Of a stretch of 64,000 nucleotides of DNA, positions 36,158 to 50,500 are shown piece after piece. The DNA lies in the NCBI GenBank assembly GCA_963580455.1, contig OY756960.1:1116001-1180000 (forward strand), given 5' to 3'. Position 1 is the first letter of the stretch, and the number at the start of each line of letters is the position of its first letter. The translations under genes were made by a program, and so were the position numbers. Source of the DNA: Euonymus europaeus (lineage: Eukaryota; Streptophyta; Magnoliopsida; Celastrales; Celastraceae). The notes beneath the pieces are model-generated. The model made no database searches and was not told where the DNA came from. It was given only the letters and a program-made list of their open reading frames with translations.

Positions 36158-37541
36158 TGTGGTTTCTTTACGTAAACGGTTTTATGAATATCCGTTGACT
36201 CCGAGTTCTGAATTCGGTGATTTTTAGCTTGATTTCACACTACTTTTTGAGCTCTACAATCCTAGCATTTCGGATTTTGATTTCAAAACTCGTGGCTAGT
36301 TGGTCTCGTTTCACCTAGTTAGCCGCGAAATGTGGTTTCTTTACGTAAACGGTTTTATGAATATCTGTTGAGTCCGAGTTCTGAATTCGGTGATTTTTAG
36401 CTTGATTTCACACTACTTTTCGAGCTCTACAATCCTGGCATTTCGGATTTTGATTTCAGAACTCGTGGCTAGTAGGTCTCGTTTCACCTAGTTAGCCGCG
36501 AAATGTGGTTTCTTTACGTAAACGGTTTTATGAATATCCGTTGACTCCGAGTTCTGAATTCGGTGATTTTTAGCTTGATTTCACACTACTTTTTGAGCTC
36601 TACAATTCTAGCATTTCGGATTTTGATTTCAGAACTCGTGGCTAGTTGGTCTCGTTTCACCTAGTTAGCCGCGAAATGTGGTTTCTTTACGTAAACGGTT
36701 TTATGAATATCTGTGGACTTCGAGTTCTGAATTCGGTGATTTTTAGCTTGATTTCACACTACTTTTCGAGCTCTACAATCCTGGCGTTTCGGATTTTGAT
36801 TTCAGAAGTCGTGCCTAGTAGGTCTCGTTTCACCTAGTTAGTCGCGAAATGTGGTTTCTTTACGTAAACGGTTTTATGAATATCCGTTGACTCCGAGTTC
36901 TGAATTCGGTGATTTTTAGCTTGATTTCACACTACTTTTCGAGCTCTACGATCCTAGCATTTCGGATTTTGATTTCAGAACTCGTGGCTAGTTGGTCTCG
37001 TTTCACCTAGTTAGCCGCGAAATGTGGTTTCTTTACGTAAACGGTTTTATGAATATCCGTTGACTCCGAGTTCTGAATTCGGTTATTTTTAGCTTGATTT
37101 CACACTACTTGTCGAGCTCTACGATCCTGGCATTTCGGATTTTGATTTCAGAACTCGTGGCTAGTTGGTCTCGTTTCACCTAGTTAGCCGCGAAATGTGG
37201 TTTCTTTACGTAAACGGTTTTATGAATATCCGTTGACTCCGAGTTCTGAATTCGGTTATTTTTAGCTTGATTTCACAATACTTTTCGTGCTCTACAATCC
37301 TGGCATTTCGGATTTTGATTTCAGAACTCGTGGCTAGTAGGTCTCGTTTCACCTAGTTAGCCGCGAAATGTGGTTTCTTTACGTAAACGGTTTTATGAAT
37401 ATCCGTTGACTCCGAGTTCTGAATTCGGTGATTTTTAGCTTGATTTCACACTACTTTTTGAGCTCTACGATCCTGGCGTTTCGGATATTGATTTCAGAAC
37501 TCGTGGCTAGTTGGTCTCGTTTCACCTAGTTAGCCGCGAAA
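36158..37541 (+). repeat. Mixed units related to 40829-41174
   Basis: Eight units with CCTAGCATTTCGG, ATCTGTTGA and GAAGTCGTGCCTAG followed by TAGTCGCG. The last of these (36811) recurs at 40963, exactly 24 units away, with the next unit also matching. No gene is visible. Confidence 0.8.
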
Positions 37542-40136
37542 TGTGGTTTCTTTACGTAAACCGTTTTATGAATATCCATTGACTCCGAGTTCTGAATTTG
37601 GTGATTTTTAGCTTGATTACACACTACGTTTTGAGCTCTACAATCCTGGAGTTTCGGATTTTTATTTCAGAACTCGTGGCTAGTTGGTCTCGTTTCACCT
37701 AGTTAGCCGCGAAATGTGGTTTCTTTACGTAAACGGTTTTATGAATATCCTTTGACTCCGAGTTCTGAATTCGGTGATTTTTAGCTTGATTTCACACTAC
37801 TTTTCGAGCTCTACGATCCTGGCGTTTCGGATATTGATTTCAGAACTCGTGGCTAGTTGGTCTCGTTTCACCTAGTTGGCCGCGAAATGTGGTTTCTTTA
37901 CGTAAACGGTTTTATGAATATCCGTTGACTCCGAGTTCTGAATTCGGTGATTTTTAGCTTGATTACACACTACTTTTTGAGCTCTACAATCCTGGCGTTT
38001 CGGATTTTGATTTCAGAACTCGTGGCTAGTAGGTCTCGTTTCACCTAGTTAGCCGCGAAATGTGGTTTCTTTACGTAAACGGTTTTATGAATATCCGTTG
38101 ACTCCGAGTTCTGAATTCGGTGATTTTTAGCTTGATTTCACACTACTTTTTGAGCTCTACGATCCTGGAGTTTCGGATATTGATTTCAGAACTCGTGGCT
38201 AGTTGGTCTCGTTTCACCTAGTTAGCCGCGAAATGTGGTTTCTTTACGTAAACGGTTTTATGAATATCCATTGACTCCGAGTTCTGAATTTGGTGATTTT
38301 TAGCTTGATTACACACTACTTTTTGAGCTCTACAATCCTGGAGTTTCGGATTTTTATTTCAGAACTCGTGGCTAGTTGGTCTCGTTTCACCTAGTTAGCC
38401 GCGAAATGTGGTTTCTTTACGTAAACGGTTTTATGAATATCCTTTGACTCCGAGTTCTGAATTCGGTGATTTTTAGCTTGATTTCACACTACTTTTCGAA
38501 CTCTACGATCCTGGAGTTTCGGATATTGATTTCAGAACTCGTGGCTAGTTGGTCTCGTTTCACCTAGTTGGCCGCGAAATGTGGTTTCTTTACGTAAACG
38601 GTTTTATGAATATCCGTTGACTCCGAGTTCTGAATTCGGTGATTTTTAGCTTGACTACACACTACTTTTTGAGCTCTACAATCCTGGCATTTCGGATTTT
38701 GATTTCAGAACTCGTGGCTAGTAGGTCTCGTTTCACCTAGTTAGCCGCGAAATGTGTTTTCTTTACGTAAACGGTTTTATGAATATCCGTTGACTCCGAG
38801 TTCTGAATTCGGTGATTTTTAGCTTGATTTCACACTACTTTTCGAGATCTACGATCCTGGCGTTTCGGATTTTGATTTCAGAACTCGTGGCTAGTTGGTC
38901 TCGTTTCACCTAGTTAGCCGCGAAATGTGGTTTCTTTACGTAAACGGTTTTATGAATATCCATTGACTCCGAGTTCTGAATTTGGTGATTTTTAGCTTGA
39001 TTACACACTACGTTTTGAGCTCTACAATCCTGGAGTTTCGGATTTTTATTTCAGAACTCGTGGCTGGTTGGTCTCGTTTCACCTAGTTAGCCGCGAAATG
39101 TGGTTTCTTTACGTAAACGGTTTTATGAATATCCGTTGACTCCGAGTTCTGAATTCGGTGATTTTTAGCTTGACTACACACTACTTTTTGAGCTCTACAA
39201 TCCTGGCATTTCGGATTTTGATTTCAGAACTCGTGGCTAGTAGGTCTCGTTTCACCTAGTTAGCCGTGAAATGTGGTTTCTTTACCTAAACGGTTTTATG
39301 AATATCCGTTGACTCCGAGTTCTGAATTCGGTGATTTTTAGCTTGATTTCACACTACTTTTCGAGCTCTACGATCCTGGCATTTCGGATTTTGATTTCAG
39401 AAGTCGTGGCTAGTTGGTCTCGTTTCACCTAGTTAGCCGCGAAATGTGGTTTCTTTACGTAAACGGTTTTATGAATATCCATTGACTCCGAGTTCTGAAT
39501 TTGGTGATTTTTAGCTTGATTACACACTACTTTTCGAGCTCTACAATCCTGGAGTTTCGGATTTTTATTTCAGAACTCGTGGCTAGTTGGTCTCGTTTCA
39601 CCTAGTTAGCCGCGAAATGTGGTTTCTTTACGTAAACGGTTTTATGAATATCCTTTGACTCCGAGTTCTGAATTCGGTGATTTTTAGCTTGATTTCACAC
39701 TACTTTTCGAGCTCTACGATCCTGGCGTTTCGGATATTGATTTCAGAACTCGTGGCTAGTTGGTCTCGTTTCACCTAGTTGGCCGCGAAATGTGGTTTCT
39801 TTACGTAAACGGTTTTATGAATATCCGTTGACTCCGAGTTCTGAATTCGGTGATTTTTAGCTTGACTACACACTACTTTTTGAGCTCTACAATCCTGGCA
39901 TTTCGGATTTTGATTTCAGAACTCGTGGCTAGTAGGTCTCGTTTCACCTAGTCAGCCGCGAAATGTGGTTTCTTTACCTAAACGGTTTTATGAATATCCG
40001 TTGACTCCGAGTTCTGAATTCGGTGATTTTTAGCTTGATTTCACACTACTTTTCGAGCTCTACGATCCTGGCATTTCGGATTTTGATTTCAGAAGTCGTG
40101 GCTAGTTGGTCTCGTTTCACCTAGTTAGCCGCGAAA
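37542..40136 (+). repeat. Tetramer HOR with one deletion
   Basis: GAATTTGG units start at 37542, 38234, 38926, 39445 and 40137. Spacings are 692, 692, 519 and 692 bp. The regular unit order is GAATTTGG, then CCTTTGACTCC with GTTGGCCGCG, then GAYTACACACTACTTTTTGAG with GTAGG, then a variable fourth unit. In the short 519-bp copy (38926-39444) the CCTTTGACTCC/GTTGGCCGCG unit is missing. Confidence 0.9.
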
Positions 40137-41520
40137 TGTGGTTTCTTTACGTAAACGGTTTTATGAATATCCATTGACTCCGAGTTCTGAATTTGGTGAT
40201 TTTTAGCTTGATTACACACTACTTTTCGAGCTCTACAATCCTGGAGTTTCGGATTTTTATTTCAGAACTCGTGGCTAGTTGGTTTCGTTTCACCTAGTTA
40301 GCCGCGAAATGTGGTTTCTTTACGTAAACGGTTTTTTGAATATCCGTTGACTCCGAGTTCTGAATTCGGTGATTTTTAGCTTGATTTGACACTACTTTTC
40401 GAGCTCTACGATCCTGGCATTTTGGATATTGATTTCAGAACTCGTGGCTGGTTGGTCTCGTTTCACCTAGTTAGCCGCGAAATGTGGTTTCTTTACGTAA
40501 ACGGTTTTATGAATATCCGTTGACTCCGAGTTCTGAATTCGGAGATTTTTAGCTTGATTTCATACTACTTTTTGAGCTCTACAATCCTAGCATTTTGGAT
40601 TTTGATTTCAAAACTCGTGGCTAGTTGGTCTCGTTTCACCTAGTTAGCCGCGAAATGTGGTTTCTTTACGTAAACGGTTTTATGAATATCTGTTGACTCC
40701 GAGTTCTGAATTCGGTGATTTTTAGCTTTATTTCACACTACTTTTCGAGCTCTACAATCCTGGCATTTCGGATTTTGATTTCAGAACTCGTGGCTAGTAG
40801 GTCTCGTTTCACCTAGTTAGCCGCGAAATGTGGTTTCTTTACGTAAACGGTTTTATGAATATCTGTTGACTCCGAGTTCTGAATTCGGTGATTTTTAGCT
40901 TGATTTCACACTACTTTTCGAGCTCTACAATCTTGGCGTTTCGGATTTTGATTTCAGAAGTCGTGCCTAGTAGGTCTCGTTTCACCTAGTTAGTCGCGAA
41001 ATGTGGTTTCTTTACGTAAACGGTTTTATGAATATCCGTTGACTCCGAGTTCTGAATTCGGTGATTTTTAGCTTGATTTCACACTACTTTTCGAGCTCTA
41101 CGATCCTAGCATTTCGGATTTTGATTTCAGAACTCGTGGCTAGTTGGTCTCGTTTCACCTAGTTAGCCGCGAAATGTGGTTCCTTTACGTAAACGGTTTT
41201 ATGAATATCCGTTGACTCCGAGTTCTGAATTCGGTGATTTTTAGCTTGATTTCACACTAATTTTTGAGCTCTACGATCCTGGCATTTCGGATTTTGATTT
41301 CAGAACTCGTGCCTAGTTGGTCCCGTTTCACCTAGTTAGCCGGGAAATGTGGTTTCTTTACGTAAACGGTTTTATGAATATCCGTTGACTCCGAGTTCTG
41401 AATTCGGTGATTTTTAGCTTGATTTCACACTACTTTTCGAGCTCTACGATCCTGGCATTTCGGATTTTGATTTCAGAACTCGTGGCTAGTTGGTCTCGTT
41501 TCACCTAGTTAGCCGCGAAA
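40137..41520 (+). repeat. Cassette units partly copied at 45154
   Basis: GAATTTGG, GATTTGACAC, GGAGATTTTTAG/CAAAACTCG and ATCTGTTGACTCC units in the same order as at 45154-45847, an offset of exactly 5017 bp (29 units). Private changes here include GGTTTTTTGAAT, TTTCATACTAC and TAGCTTTATTTC. Confidence 0.83.
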
Positions 41521-44500
41521 TGTGGTTTCTTTACGTAAACGGTTTTATGAATATCCGTTGACTCCGAGTTCTGAATTCGGTGATTTTTAGCTTGATTTCA
41601 CACTACTTTTCGTGCTCTACAATCCTGGAGTTTCGGATTTTTATTTCAGAACTCGTGGCTAGTTGGTCTCGTTTCACCTAGTTAGCCGCGAAATGTGGTT
41701 TCTTTACGTAAACGGTTTTATGAATATCCTTTGACTCCGAGTTCTGAATTCGGTGATTTTTAGCTTGATTTCACACTACTTTTTGAGCTCTACAATCCTA
41801 GCATTTCGGATTTTGATTTCAGAACTCGTGGCTAGTTGGTCTCGTTTCACCTAGTTAGCCGCGAAATGTGGTTTCTTTACGTTAACGGTTTTATGAATAT
41901 CTGTTGACTCCGAGTTCTGAATTCGGTGATTTTTAGCTTGATTTCACACTACTTTTCGAGCTCTACAATCCTGGCGTTTCGGATTTTGATTTCAGAAGTC
42001 GTGCCTAGTAGGTCTCGTTTCACCTAGTTAGTCGCGAAATGTGGTTTCTTTACGTAAACGGTTTTATGAATATCCGTTGACTCCGAGTTCTGAATTCGGT
42101 GATTTTTAGCTTGATTTCACACTACTTTTCGAGCTCTACGATCCTAGAATTTCGGATTTTGATTTCAGAACTCGTGGCTAGTTGGTCTCGTTTCACCTAG
42201 TTAGCCGCGAAATGTGGTTTCTTTACGTAAACGGTTTTATGAATATCCGTTGACTCCGAGTTCTGAATTCGGTGATTTTTAGCTTGATTTCACACTACTT
42301 TTTGAGCTCTACAATCCTAGCATTTCGGATTTTGATTTCAAAACTCGTGGCTAGTTGGTCTCGTTTCACCTAGTTAGCCGCGAAATGTGGTTTCTTTACG
42401 TAAACGGTTTTATGAATATCTGTTGACTCCGAATTCTGAATTCGGTGATTTTTAGCTTGATTTCACACTACTTTTCGAGCTCTACAATCCTGGCGTTTCG
42501 GATTTTGATTTCAGAACTCGTGGCTAGTAGGTCTCGTTTCACCTAGTTAGCCGCGATATGTGGTTTCTTTACGTAAACGGTTTTATGAATATCCGTTGAC
42601 TCCGAGTTCTGAATTCGGTGATTTTTAGCTTGATTTCACACTACTTTTTGAGCTCTACAATCCTAGCATTTCGGATTTTGATTTCAGAACTCATGGCTAG
42701 TTGGTCTCGTTTCACCTAGTTAGCCGCGAAATGTGGTTTCTTTACGTAAACGGTTTTATGAATATCCGTTGACTCCGAGTTCTGAATTCGGTGATTTTTA
42801 GCTTGATTTCACACTACTTTTTGAGCTATACAATCCTAGCATTTCGGATTTTGATTTCAGAACTCGTGGCTAGTTGGTCTCGTTTCACCTAGTTAGCCGC
42901 GAAATGTGGTTTCTTTACGTAAACGGTTTTATGAATATCCTTTGACTCCGAGTTCTGAATTCGGTGATTTTTAGCTTGATTTCACACTACTTTTTGAGCT
43001 CTACAATCCTAGCATTTCGTATTTTGATTTCAGAACTCGTGGCTAGTTGGTCTCGTTTCACCTAGTTAGCCGCGAAATGTGGTTTCTTTACGTAAACGGT
43101 TTTATGAATATCCGTTGACTCCGAGTTCTGAATTCGGTGATTTTAGCTTGATTTCACACTACTTTTCGTGCTCTACAATCCTGGAGTTTCGGATTTTTAT
43201 TTCAGAACTCGTGGCTAGTTGGTCTCGTTTCACCTAGTTAGCCGCGAAATGTGGTTTCTTTACGTAAACGGTTTTATGAATATCCTTTGACTCCGAGTTC
43301 TGAATTCGGTGATTTTTAGCTTGATTTCACACTACTTTTTGAGCTCTACAATCCTAGCATTTCGGATTTTGATTTCAGAACTCGTGGCTAGTTGGTCTCG
43401 TTTCACCTAGTTAGCCGCGAAATGTGGTTTCTTTACGTTAACGGTTTTATGAATATCTGTTGACTCCGAGTTCTGAATTCGGTGATTTTTAGCTTGATTT
43501 CACACTACTTTTCGAGCTCTACAATCCTGGCGTTTCGGATTTTGATTTCAGAAGTCGTGCCTAGTAGGTCTCGTTTCACCTAGTTAGTCGCGAAATGTGG
43601 TTTCTTTACGTAAACGGTTTTATGAATATCCGTTGACTCCGAGTTCTGAATTCGGTGATTTTTAGCTTGATTTCACACTACTTTTCGAGCTCTACGATCC
43701 TAGAATTTCGGATTTTGATTTCAGAACTCGTGGCTAGTTGGTCTCGTTTCACCTAGTTAGCCGCAAAATGTGGTTTCTTTACGTAAACGGTTTTATGAAT
43801 ATCCGTTGACTCCGAGTTCTGAATTCGGTGATTTTTAGCTTGATTTCACACTACTTTTTGAGCTCTACAATCCTAGCATTTCGGATTTTGATTTCAAAAC
43901 TCGTGGCTAGTTGGTCTCGTTTCACCTAGTTAGCCCCGAAATGTGGTTTCTTTACGTAAACGGTTTTATGAATATCTGTTGACTCCGAGTTCTGAATTCG
44001 GTGATTTTTAGCTTGATTTCACACTACTTTTCGAGCTCTACAATCCTGGCGTTTCGGATTTTGATTTCAGAACTCGTGGCTAGTAGGTCTCGTTTCACCT
44101 AGTTAGCCGCGAAATGTGGTTTCTTTACGTAAACGGTTTTATGAATATCCGTTGACTCCGAGTTCTGAATTCGGTGATTTTTAGCTTGATTTCACACTAC
44201 TTTTTGAGCTCTACAATCCTAGCATTTCGGATTTTGATTTCAGAACTCATGGCTAGTTGGTCTCGTTTCACCTAGTTAGCCGCGAAATGTGGTTTCTTTA
44301 CGTAAACGGTTTTATGAATATCCGTTGACTCCGAGTTCTGAATTCGGTGATTTTTAGCTTGATTTCACACTACTTTTCGAGCTATACAATCCTAGCATTT
44401 CGGATTTTGATTTCAGAACTCGTGGCTAGTTGGTCTCGTTTCACCTAGTTAGCCGCGAAATGTGGTTTCTTTACGTAAACGGTTTTATGAATATCCTTTG

Positions 44501-44633
44501 ACTCCGAGTTCTGAATTCGGTGATTTTTAGCTTGATTTCACACTACTTTTTGAGCTCTACAATCCTAGCATTTCGTATTTTGATTTCAGAACTCGTGGCT
44601 AGTTGGTCTCGTTTCACCTAGTTAGCCGCGAAA
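41521..44633 (+). repeat. Tandem nine-unit HOR, 41521-43077 and 43078-44633
   Basis: Two adjacent copies of 1557 and 1556 bp (the second lacks one T near 43143). Shared rare marks are TTTCGTGCTC, TACGTTAACGG with ATCTGTTG (41879 and 43435), GAAGTCGTGCCTAG, TCCTAGAATTTCGG, CTCATGGCTAG (42690 and 44246), GAGCTATAC and CATTTCGTATTTTG. Both boundaries coincide with unit starts as far as the variants can show. Confidence 0.95.
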
Positions 44634-47574
44634 TGTGGTTTCTTTACGTAAACGGTTTTATGAATATCCGTTGACTCCGAGTTCTGAATTCGGTGATTTT
44701 TAGCTTGATTTCACACTACTTTTGGAGCTCTACAATCCTAGCATTTCGGATTTTGATTTCAGAACTCGTGGCTATTTGGTCTCGTTTCACCTAGTTAGCC
44801 GCGAAATGTGGTTTCTTTACGTAAACGGTTTTATGAATATCCGTTGACTCCGAGTTCTGAATTCGGTGATTTTTAGCTTGATTTCACACTACTTTTCGAG
44901 CTCTACAATCCTGGAGTTTCGGATTTTTATTTCAGAACTCGTGGCTAGTAGGTCTCGTTTCACCTAGTTAGCCGCGAAATGTGGTTTCTTTACCTAAACG
45001 GTTTTATGAATATCCGTTGACTCCGAGTTCTGAATTCGGTGATTTTTAGCTTGATTTCACACTACTTTTCGAGCTCTACGATCCTGGCGTTTCGGATTTT
45101 GATTTCAGAAGTCGTGGCTAGTTGGTCTCGTTTCACCTAGTTAGTCGCGAAATGTGGTCTCTTTACGTAAACGGTTTTATGAATATCCATTGACTCCGAG
45201 TTCTGAATTTGGTGATTTTTAGCTTGATTACACACTACTTTTCGAGCTCTACAATCCTGGAGTTTCGGATTTTTATTTCAGAACTCGTGGCTAGTTGGTC
45301 TCGTTTCACCTAGTTAGCCGCGAAATGTGGTTTCTTTACGTAAACGGTTTTATGAATATCCGTTGACTCCGAGTTCTGAATTCGGTGATTTTTAGCTTGA
45401 TTTGACACTACTTTTCGAGCTCTACGATCCTGGCATTTTGGATATTGATTTCAGAACTCGTGGCTGGTTGGTCTCGTTTCACCTAGTTAGCCGCGAAATG
45501 TGGTTTCTTTACGTAAACGGTTTTATGAATATCCGTTGACTCCGAGTTCTGAATTCGGGGATTTTTAGCTTGATTTCACACTACTTTTTGAGCTCTACAA
45601 TCCTAGCATTTCGGATTTTGATTTCAAAACTCGTGGCTAGTTGGTCTCGTTTCACCTAGTTAGCCGCGAAATGTGGTTTCTTTACGTAAACGGTTTTATG
45701 AATATCTGTTGACTCCGAGTTCTGAATTCGGTGATTTTTAGCTTGATTTCACACTACTTTTCGAGCTCTACAATCCTGGCGTTTCGGATTTTGATTTCAG
45801 AACTCGTGGCTAGTAGGTCTCGTTTCACCTAGTTAGCCGCGAAATGTGGTTTCTTTACGTAAACGGTTTTATGAATATCCGTTGACTCCGAGTTCTGAAT
45901 TCGGTGATTTTTAGCTTGATTTCACACTACTTTTTGAGCTCTACAATCCTAGCATTTCGGATTTTAATTTCAGAACTCGTGGCTAGTTGGTCTCGTTTCA
46001 CCTAGTTAGCCGCGAAATGTGGTTTCTTTACGTAAACGGTTTTATGAATATCTGTTGACTCCGAGTTCTGAATTCGGTGATTTTTAGCTTGATTTCACAC
46101 TACTTTTCGAGCTCTACGATCCTAGCATTTCGGATTTTGTTTTCAGAACTCGTGGCTAGTTGGTCTCGTTTCACCTAGTTAGCCGCGAAATGTGGTTTCT
46201 TTACGTAAACGGTTTTATGAATATCCGTTGACTCCGAGTTCTGAATTCGGTGATTTTTAGCTTGATTTGACACTACTTTTCGAGCTCTACGATCCTGGCA
46301 TTTCGGATTTTGATTTCAGAACTCGTGGCTAGTTGGTCTCGTTTCACCTAGTTAGCCGCGAAATGTGGTTTCTTTACGTAAACGGTTTTATGAATATCCG
46401 TTGACTCCGAGTTCTGAATTCGGTGATTTTTAGCTTGATTTCACACTACTTTTCGAGCTCTACGATCCTGGCATTTCGGATTTTGATTTCTGAACTCGTG
46501 GCTAGTTGGTCTCATTTCACCTAGTTAGCCGCGAAATGTGGTTTCTTTACGTAAACGGTTTTATGAATATCCGTTGACTCCGAGTTCTGAATTCGGTGAT
46601 TTTTAGCTTGATTTCACACTACTTTTCGTGCTCTACAATCCTGGCGTTTCGGATTTTGATTTCAGAACTCGTGGCTAGTAGGTCTCGTTTCACCTAGTTA
46701 GCCGCGAAATGTGGTTTCTTTACGTTAACGGTTTTATGAATATCTGTTGACTCCGAGTTCTGAATTCGGTGATTTTTAGCTTGATTTCACACTACTTTTC
46801 GAGCTCTACAATCCTGGCGTTTCGGATTTTGATTTCAGAAGTCGTGCCTAGTAGGTCTCGTTTCACCTAGTTAGCCGCGAAATGTGGTTTCTTTACGTAA
46901 ACGGTTTTATGAATATCCGTTGACTCCGAGTTCTGAATTCGGTGATTTTTAGCTTGATTTCACACTACTTTTTGAGCTCTACAATCCTAGCATTTCGGAT
47001 TTTGATTTCAGAACTCGTGGCTAGTTGGTCTCGTTTCACCTAGTTAGCCGCGAAATGTGGTTTCTTTACGTAAACGGTTTTATGAATATCTGTTGACTCC
47101 GAGTTCTGAATTCGGTGATTTTTAGCTTGATTTCACACTAATTTTCGAGCTCTACGATCCTGGCATTTCGGATTTTGATTTCAGAACTCGTGGCTAGTTG
47201 GTCTCGTTTCACCTAGTTAGCCGCGAAATGTGGTTTCTTTACGTAAACGGTTTTATGAATATCCGTTGACTCCGAGTTCTGAATTCGGTGATTTTTAGCT
47301 TGATTACACACTACGTTTTGAGCTCTACAATCCTGGAGTTTCGGATTTTTATTTCAGAACTCGTGGCTAGTTGGTCTCGTTTCACCTAGTTAGCCGCGAA
47401 ATGTGGTTTCTTTACGTAAACGGTTTTATGAATATCCTTTGACTCCGAGTTCTGAATTCGGTGATTTTTAGCTTGATTTCACACTACTTTTCGAGCTCTA
47501 CGATCCTGGCGTTTCGGATATTGATTTCAGAACTCGTGGCCAGTTGGTCTCGTTTCACCTAGTTGGCCGCGAAA
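43769..47574 (+). repeat. 22-unit HOR, copy 1 (3806 bp)
   Basis: Directly followed by copy 2 at 47575. Marks shared at exactly +3806 bp are TTCAAAACTCG (43893), CTCATGGCTAG (44246), CATTTCGTATTTTG, CTTTTGGAGCTC, TGTGGTCTCTTTACG (45153), TTCGGGGATTTTT, GATTTTAATTTC, GATTTTGTTTTCAG, GATTTCTGAACTCG, ACACTACGTTTTGAG and GGCCAGTTGG. Its left end overlaps the second nine-unit copy, so the 9-unit duplication appears to have been partly swept into the 22-unit one. I noted fewer than about a dozen differences between copies. Confidence 0.95.
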
Positions 47575-50500
47575 TGTGGTTTCTTTACGTAAACGGTTTT
47601 ATGAATATCCGTTGACTCCGAGTTCTGAATTCGGTGATTTTTAGCTTGATTTCACACTACTTTTTGAGCTCTACAATCCTAGCATTTCGGATTTTGATTT
47701 CAAAACTCGTGGCTAGTTGGTCTCGTTTCACCTAGTTAGCCGCGAAATGTGGTTTCTTTACGTAAACGGTTTTATGAATATCTGTTGACTCCGAGTTCTG
47801 AATTCGGTGATTTTTAGCTTGATTTCACACTACTTTTCGAGCTCTACAATCCTGGCGTTTCGGATTTTGATTTCAGAACTCGTGGCTAGTAGGTCTCGTT
47901 TCACCTAGTTAGCCGCGAAATGTGGTTTCTTTACGTAAACGGTTTTATGAATATCCGTTGACTCCGAGTTCTGAATTCGGTGATTTTTAGCTTGATTTCA
48001 CACTACTTTTTGAGCTCTACAATCCTAGCATTTCGGATTTTGATTTCAGAACTCATGGCTAGTTGGTCTCGTTTCACCTAGTTAGCCGCGAAATGTGGTT
48101 TCTTTACGTAAACGGTTTTATGAATATCCGTTGACTCCGAGTTCTGAATTCGGTGATTTTTAGCTTGATTTCACACTACTTTTCGAGCTATACAATCCTA
48201 GCATTTCGGATTTTGATTTCAGAACTCGTGGCTAGTTGGTCTCGTTTCACCTAGTTAGCCGCGAAATGTGGTTTCTTTACGTAAACGGTTTTATGAATAT
48301 CCTTTGACTCCGAGTTCTGAATTCGGTGATTTTTAGCTTGATTTCACACTACTTTTTGAGCTCTACAATCCTAGCATTTCGTATTTTGATTTCAGAACTC
48401 GTGGCTAGTTGGTCTCGTTTCACCTAGTTAGCCGCGAAATGTGGTTTCTTTACGTAAACGGTTTTATGAATATCCGTTGACTCCGAGTTCTGAATTCGGT
48501 GATTTTTAGCTTGATTTCACACTACTTTTGGAGCTCTACAATCCTAGCATTTCGGATTTTGATTTCAGAACTCGTGGCTAGTTGGTCTCGTTTCACCTAG
48601 TTAGCCGCGAAATGTGGTTTTTTTACGTAAACGGTTTTATGAATATCCGTTGACTCCGAGTTCTGAATTCGGTGATTTTTAGCTTGATTTCACACTACTT
48701 TTCTAGCTCTACAATCCTGGAGTTTCGGATTTTTATTTCAGAACTCGTGGCTAGTAGGTCTCGTTTCACCTAGTTAGCCGCGAAATGTGGTTTCTTTACC
48801 TAAACGGTTTTATGAATATCCGTTGACTCCGAGTTCTGAATTCGGTGATTTTTAGCTTGATTTCACACTACTTTTCGAGCTCTACGATCCTGGCGTTTCG
48901 GATTTTGATTTCAGAAGTCGTGGCTAGTTGGTCTCGTTTCACCTAGTTAGTCGCGAAATGTGGTCTCTTTACGTAAACGGTTTTATGAATATCCATTGAC
49001 TCCGAGTTCTGAATTTGGTGATTTTTAGCTTGATTACACACTACTTTTCGAGCTCTACAATCCTGGAGTTTCGGATTTTTATTTCAGAACTCGTGGCTAG
49101 TTGGTCTCGTTTCACCTAGTTAGCCGCGAAATGTGGTTTCTTTACGTAAACGGTTTTATGAATATCCGTTGACTCCGAGTTCTGAATTCGGTGATTTTTA
49201 GCTTGATTTGACACTACTTTTCGAGCTCTACGATCCTGGCATTTTGGATATTGATTTCAGAACTCGTGGCTGGTTGGTCTCGTTTCACCTAGTTAGCCGC
49301 GAAATGTGGTTTCTTTACGTAAACGGTTTTATGAATATCCGTTGACTCCGAGTTCTGAATTCGGGGATTTTTAGCTTGATTTCACACTACTTTTTGAGCT
49401 CTACGATCCTAGCATTTCGGATTTTGATTTCAAAACTCGTGGCTAGTTGGTCTCGTTTCACCTAGTTAGCCGCGAAATGTGGTTTCTTTACGTAAACGGT
49501 TTTATGAATATCTGTTGACTCCGAGTTCTGAATTCGGTGATTTTTAGCTTGATTTCACACTACTTTTCGAGCTCTACAATCCTGGCGTTTCGGATTTTGA
49601 TTTCAGAACTCGTGGCTAGTAGGTCTCGTTTCACCTAGTTAGCCGCGAAATGTGGTTTCTTTACGTAAACGGTTTTATGAATATCCGTTGACTCCGAGTT
49701 CTGAATTCGGTGATTTTTAGCTTGATTTCACACTACTTTTTGAGCTCTACAATCCTAGCATTTCGGATTTTAATTTCAGAACTCGTGGCTAGTTGGTCTC
49801 GTTTCACCTAGTTAGCCGCGAAATGTGGTTTCTTTACGTAAACGGTTTTATGAATATCTGTTGACTCCGAGTTCTGAATTCGGTGATTTTTAGCTTGATT
49901 TCACACTACTTTTCGAGCTCTACGATCCTAGCATTTCGGATTTTGTTTTCAGAACTCGTGGCTAGTTGGTCTCGTTTCACCTAGTTAGCCGCGAAATGTG
50001 GTTTCTTTACGTAAACGGTTTTATGAATATCCGTTGACTCCGAGTTCTGAATTCGGTGATTTTTAGCTTGATTTGACACTACTTTTCGAGCTCTACGATC
50101 CTGGCATTTCGGATTTTGATTTCAGAACTCGTGGCTAGTTGGTCTCGTTTCACCTAGTTAGCCGCGAAATGTGGTTTCTTTACGTAAACGGTTTTATGAA
50201 TATCCGTTGACTCCGAGTTCTGAATTCGGTGATTTTTAGCTTGATTTCACACTACTTTTCGAGCTCTACGATCCTGGCATTTCGGATTTTGATTTCTGAA
50301 CTCGTGGCTAGTTGGTCTCATTTCACCTAGTTAGCCGCGAAATGTGGTTTCTTTACGTAAACGGTTTTATGAATATCCGTTGACTCCGAGTTCTGAATTC
50401 GGTGATTTTTAGCTTGATTTCACACTACTTTTCGTGCTCTACAATCCTGGCGTTTCGGATTTTGATTTCAGAACTCGTGGCTAGTAGGTCTCGTTTCACC

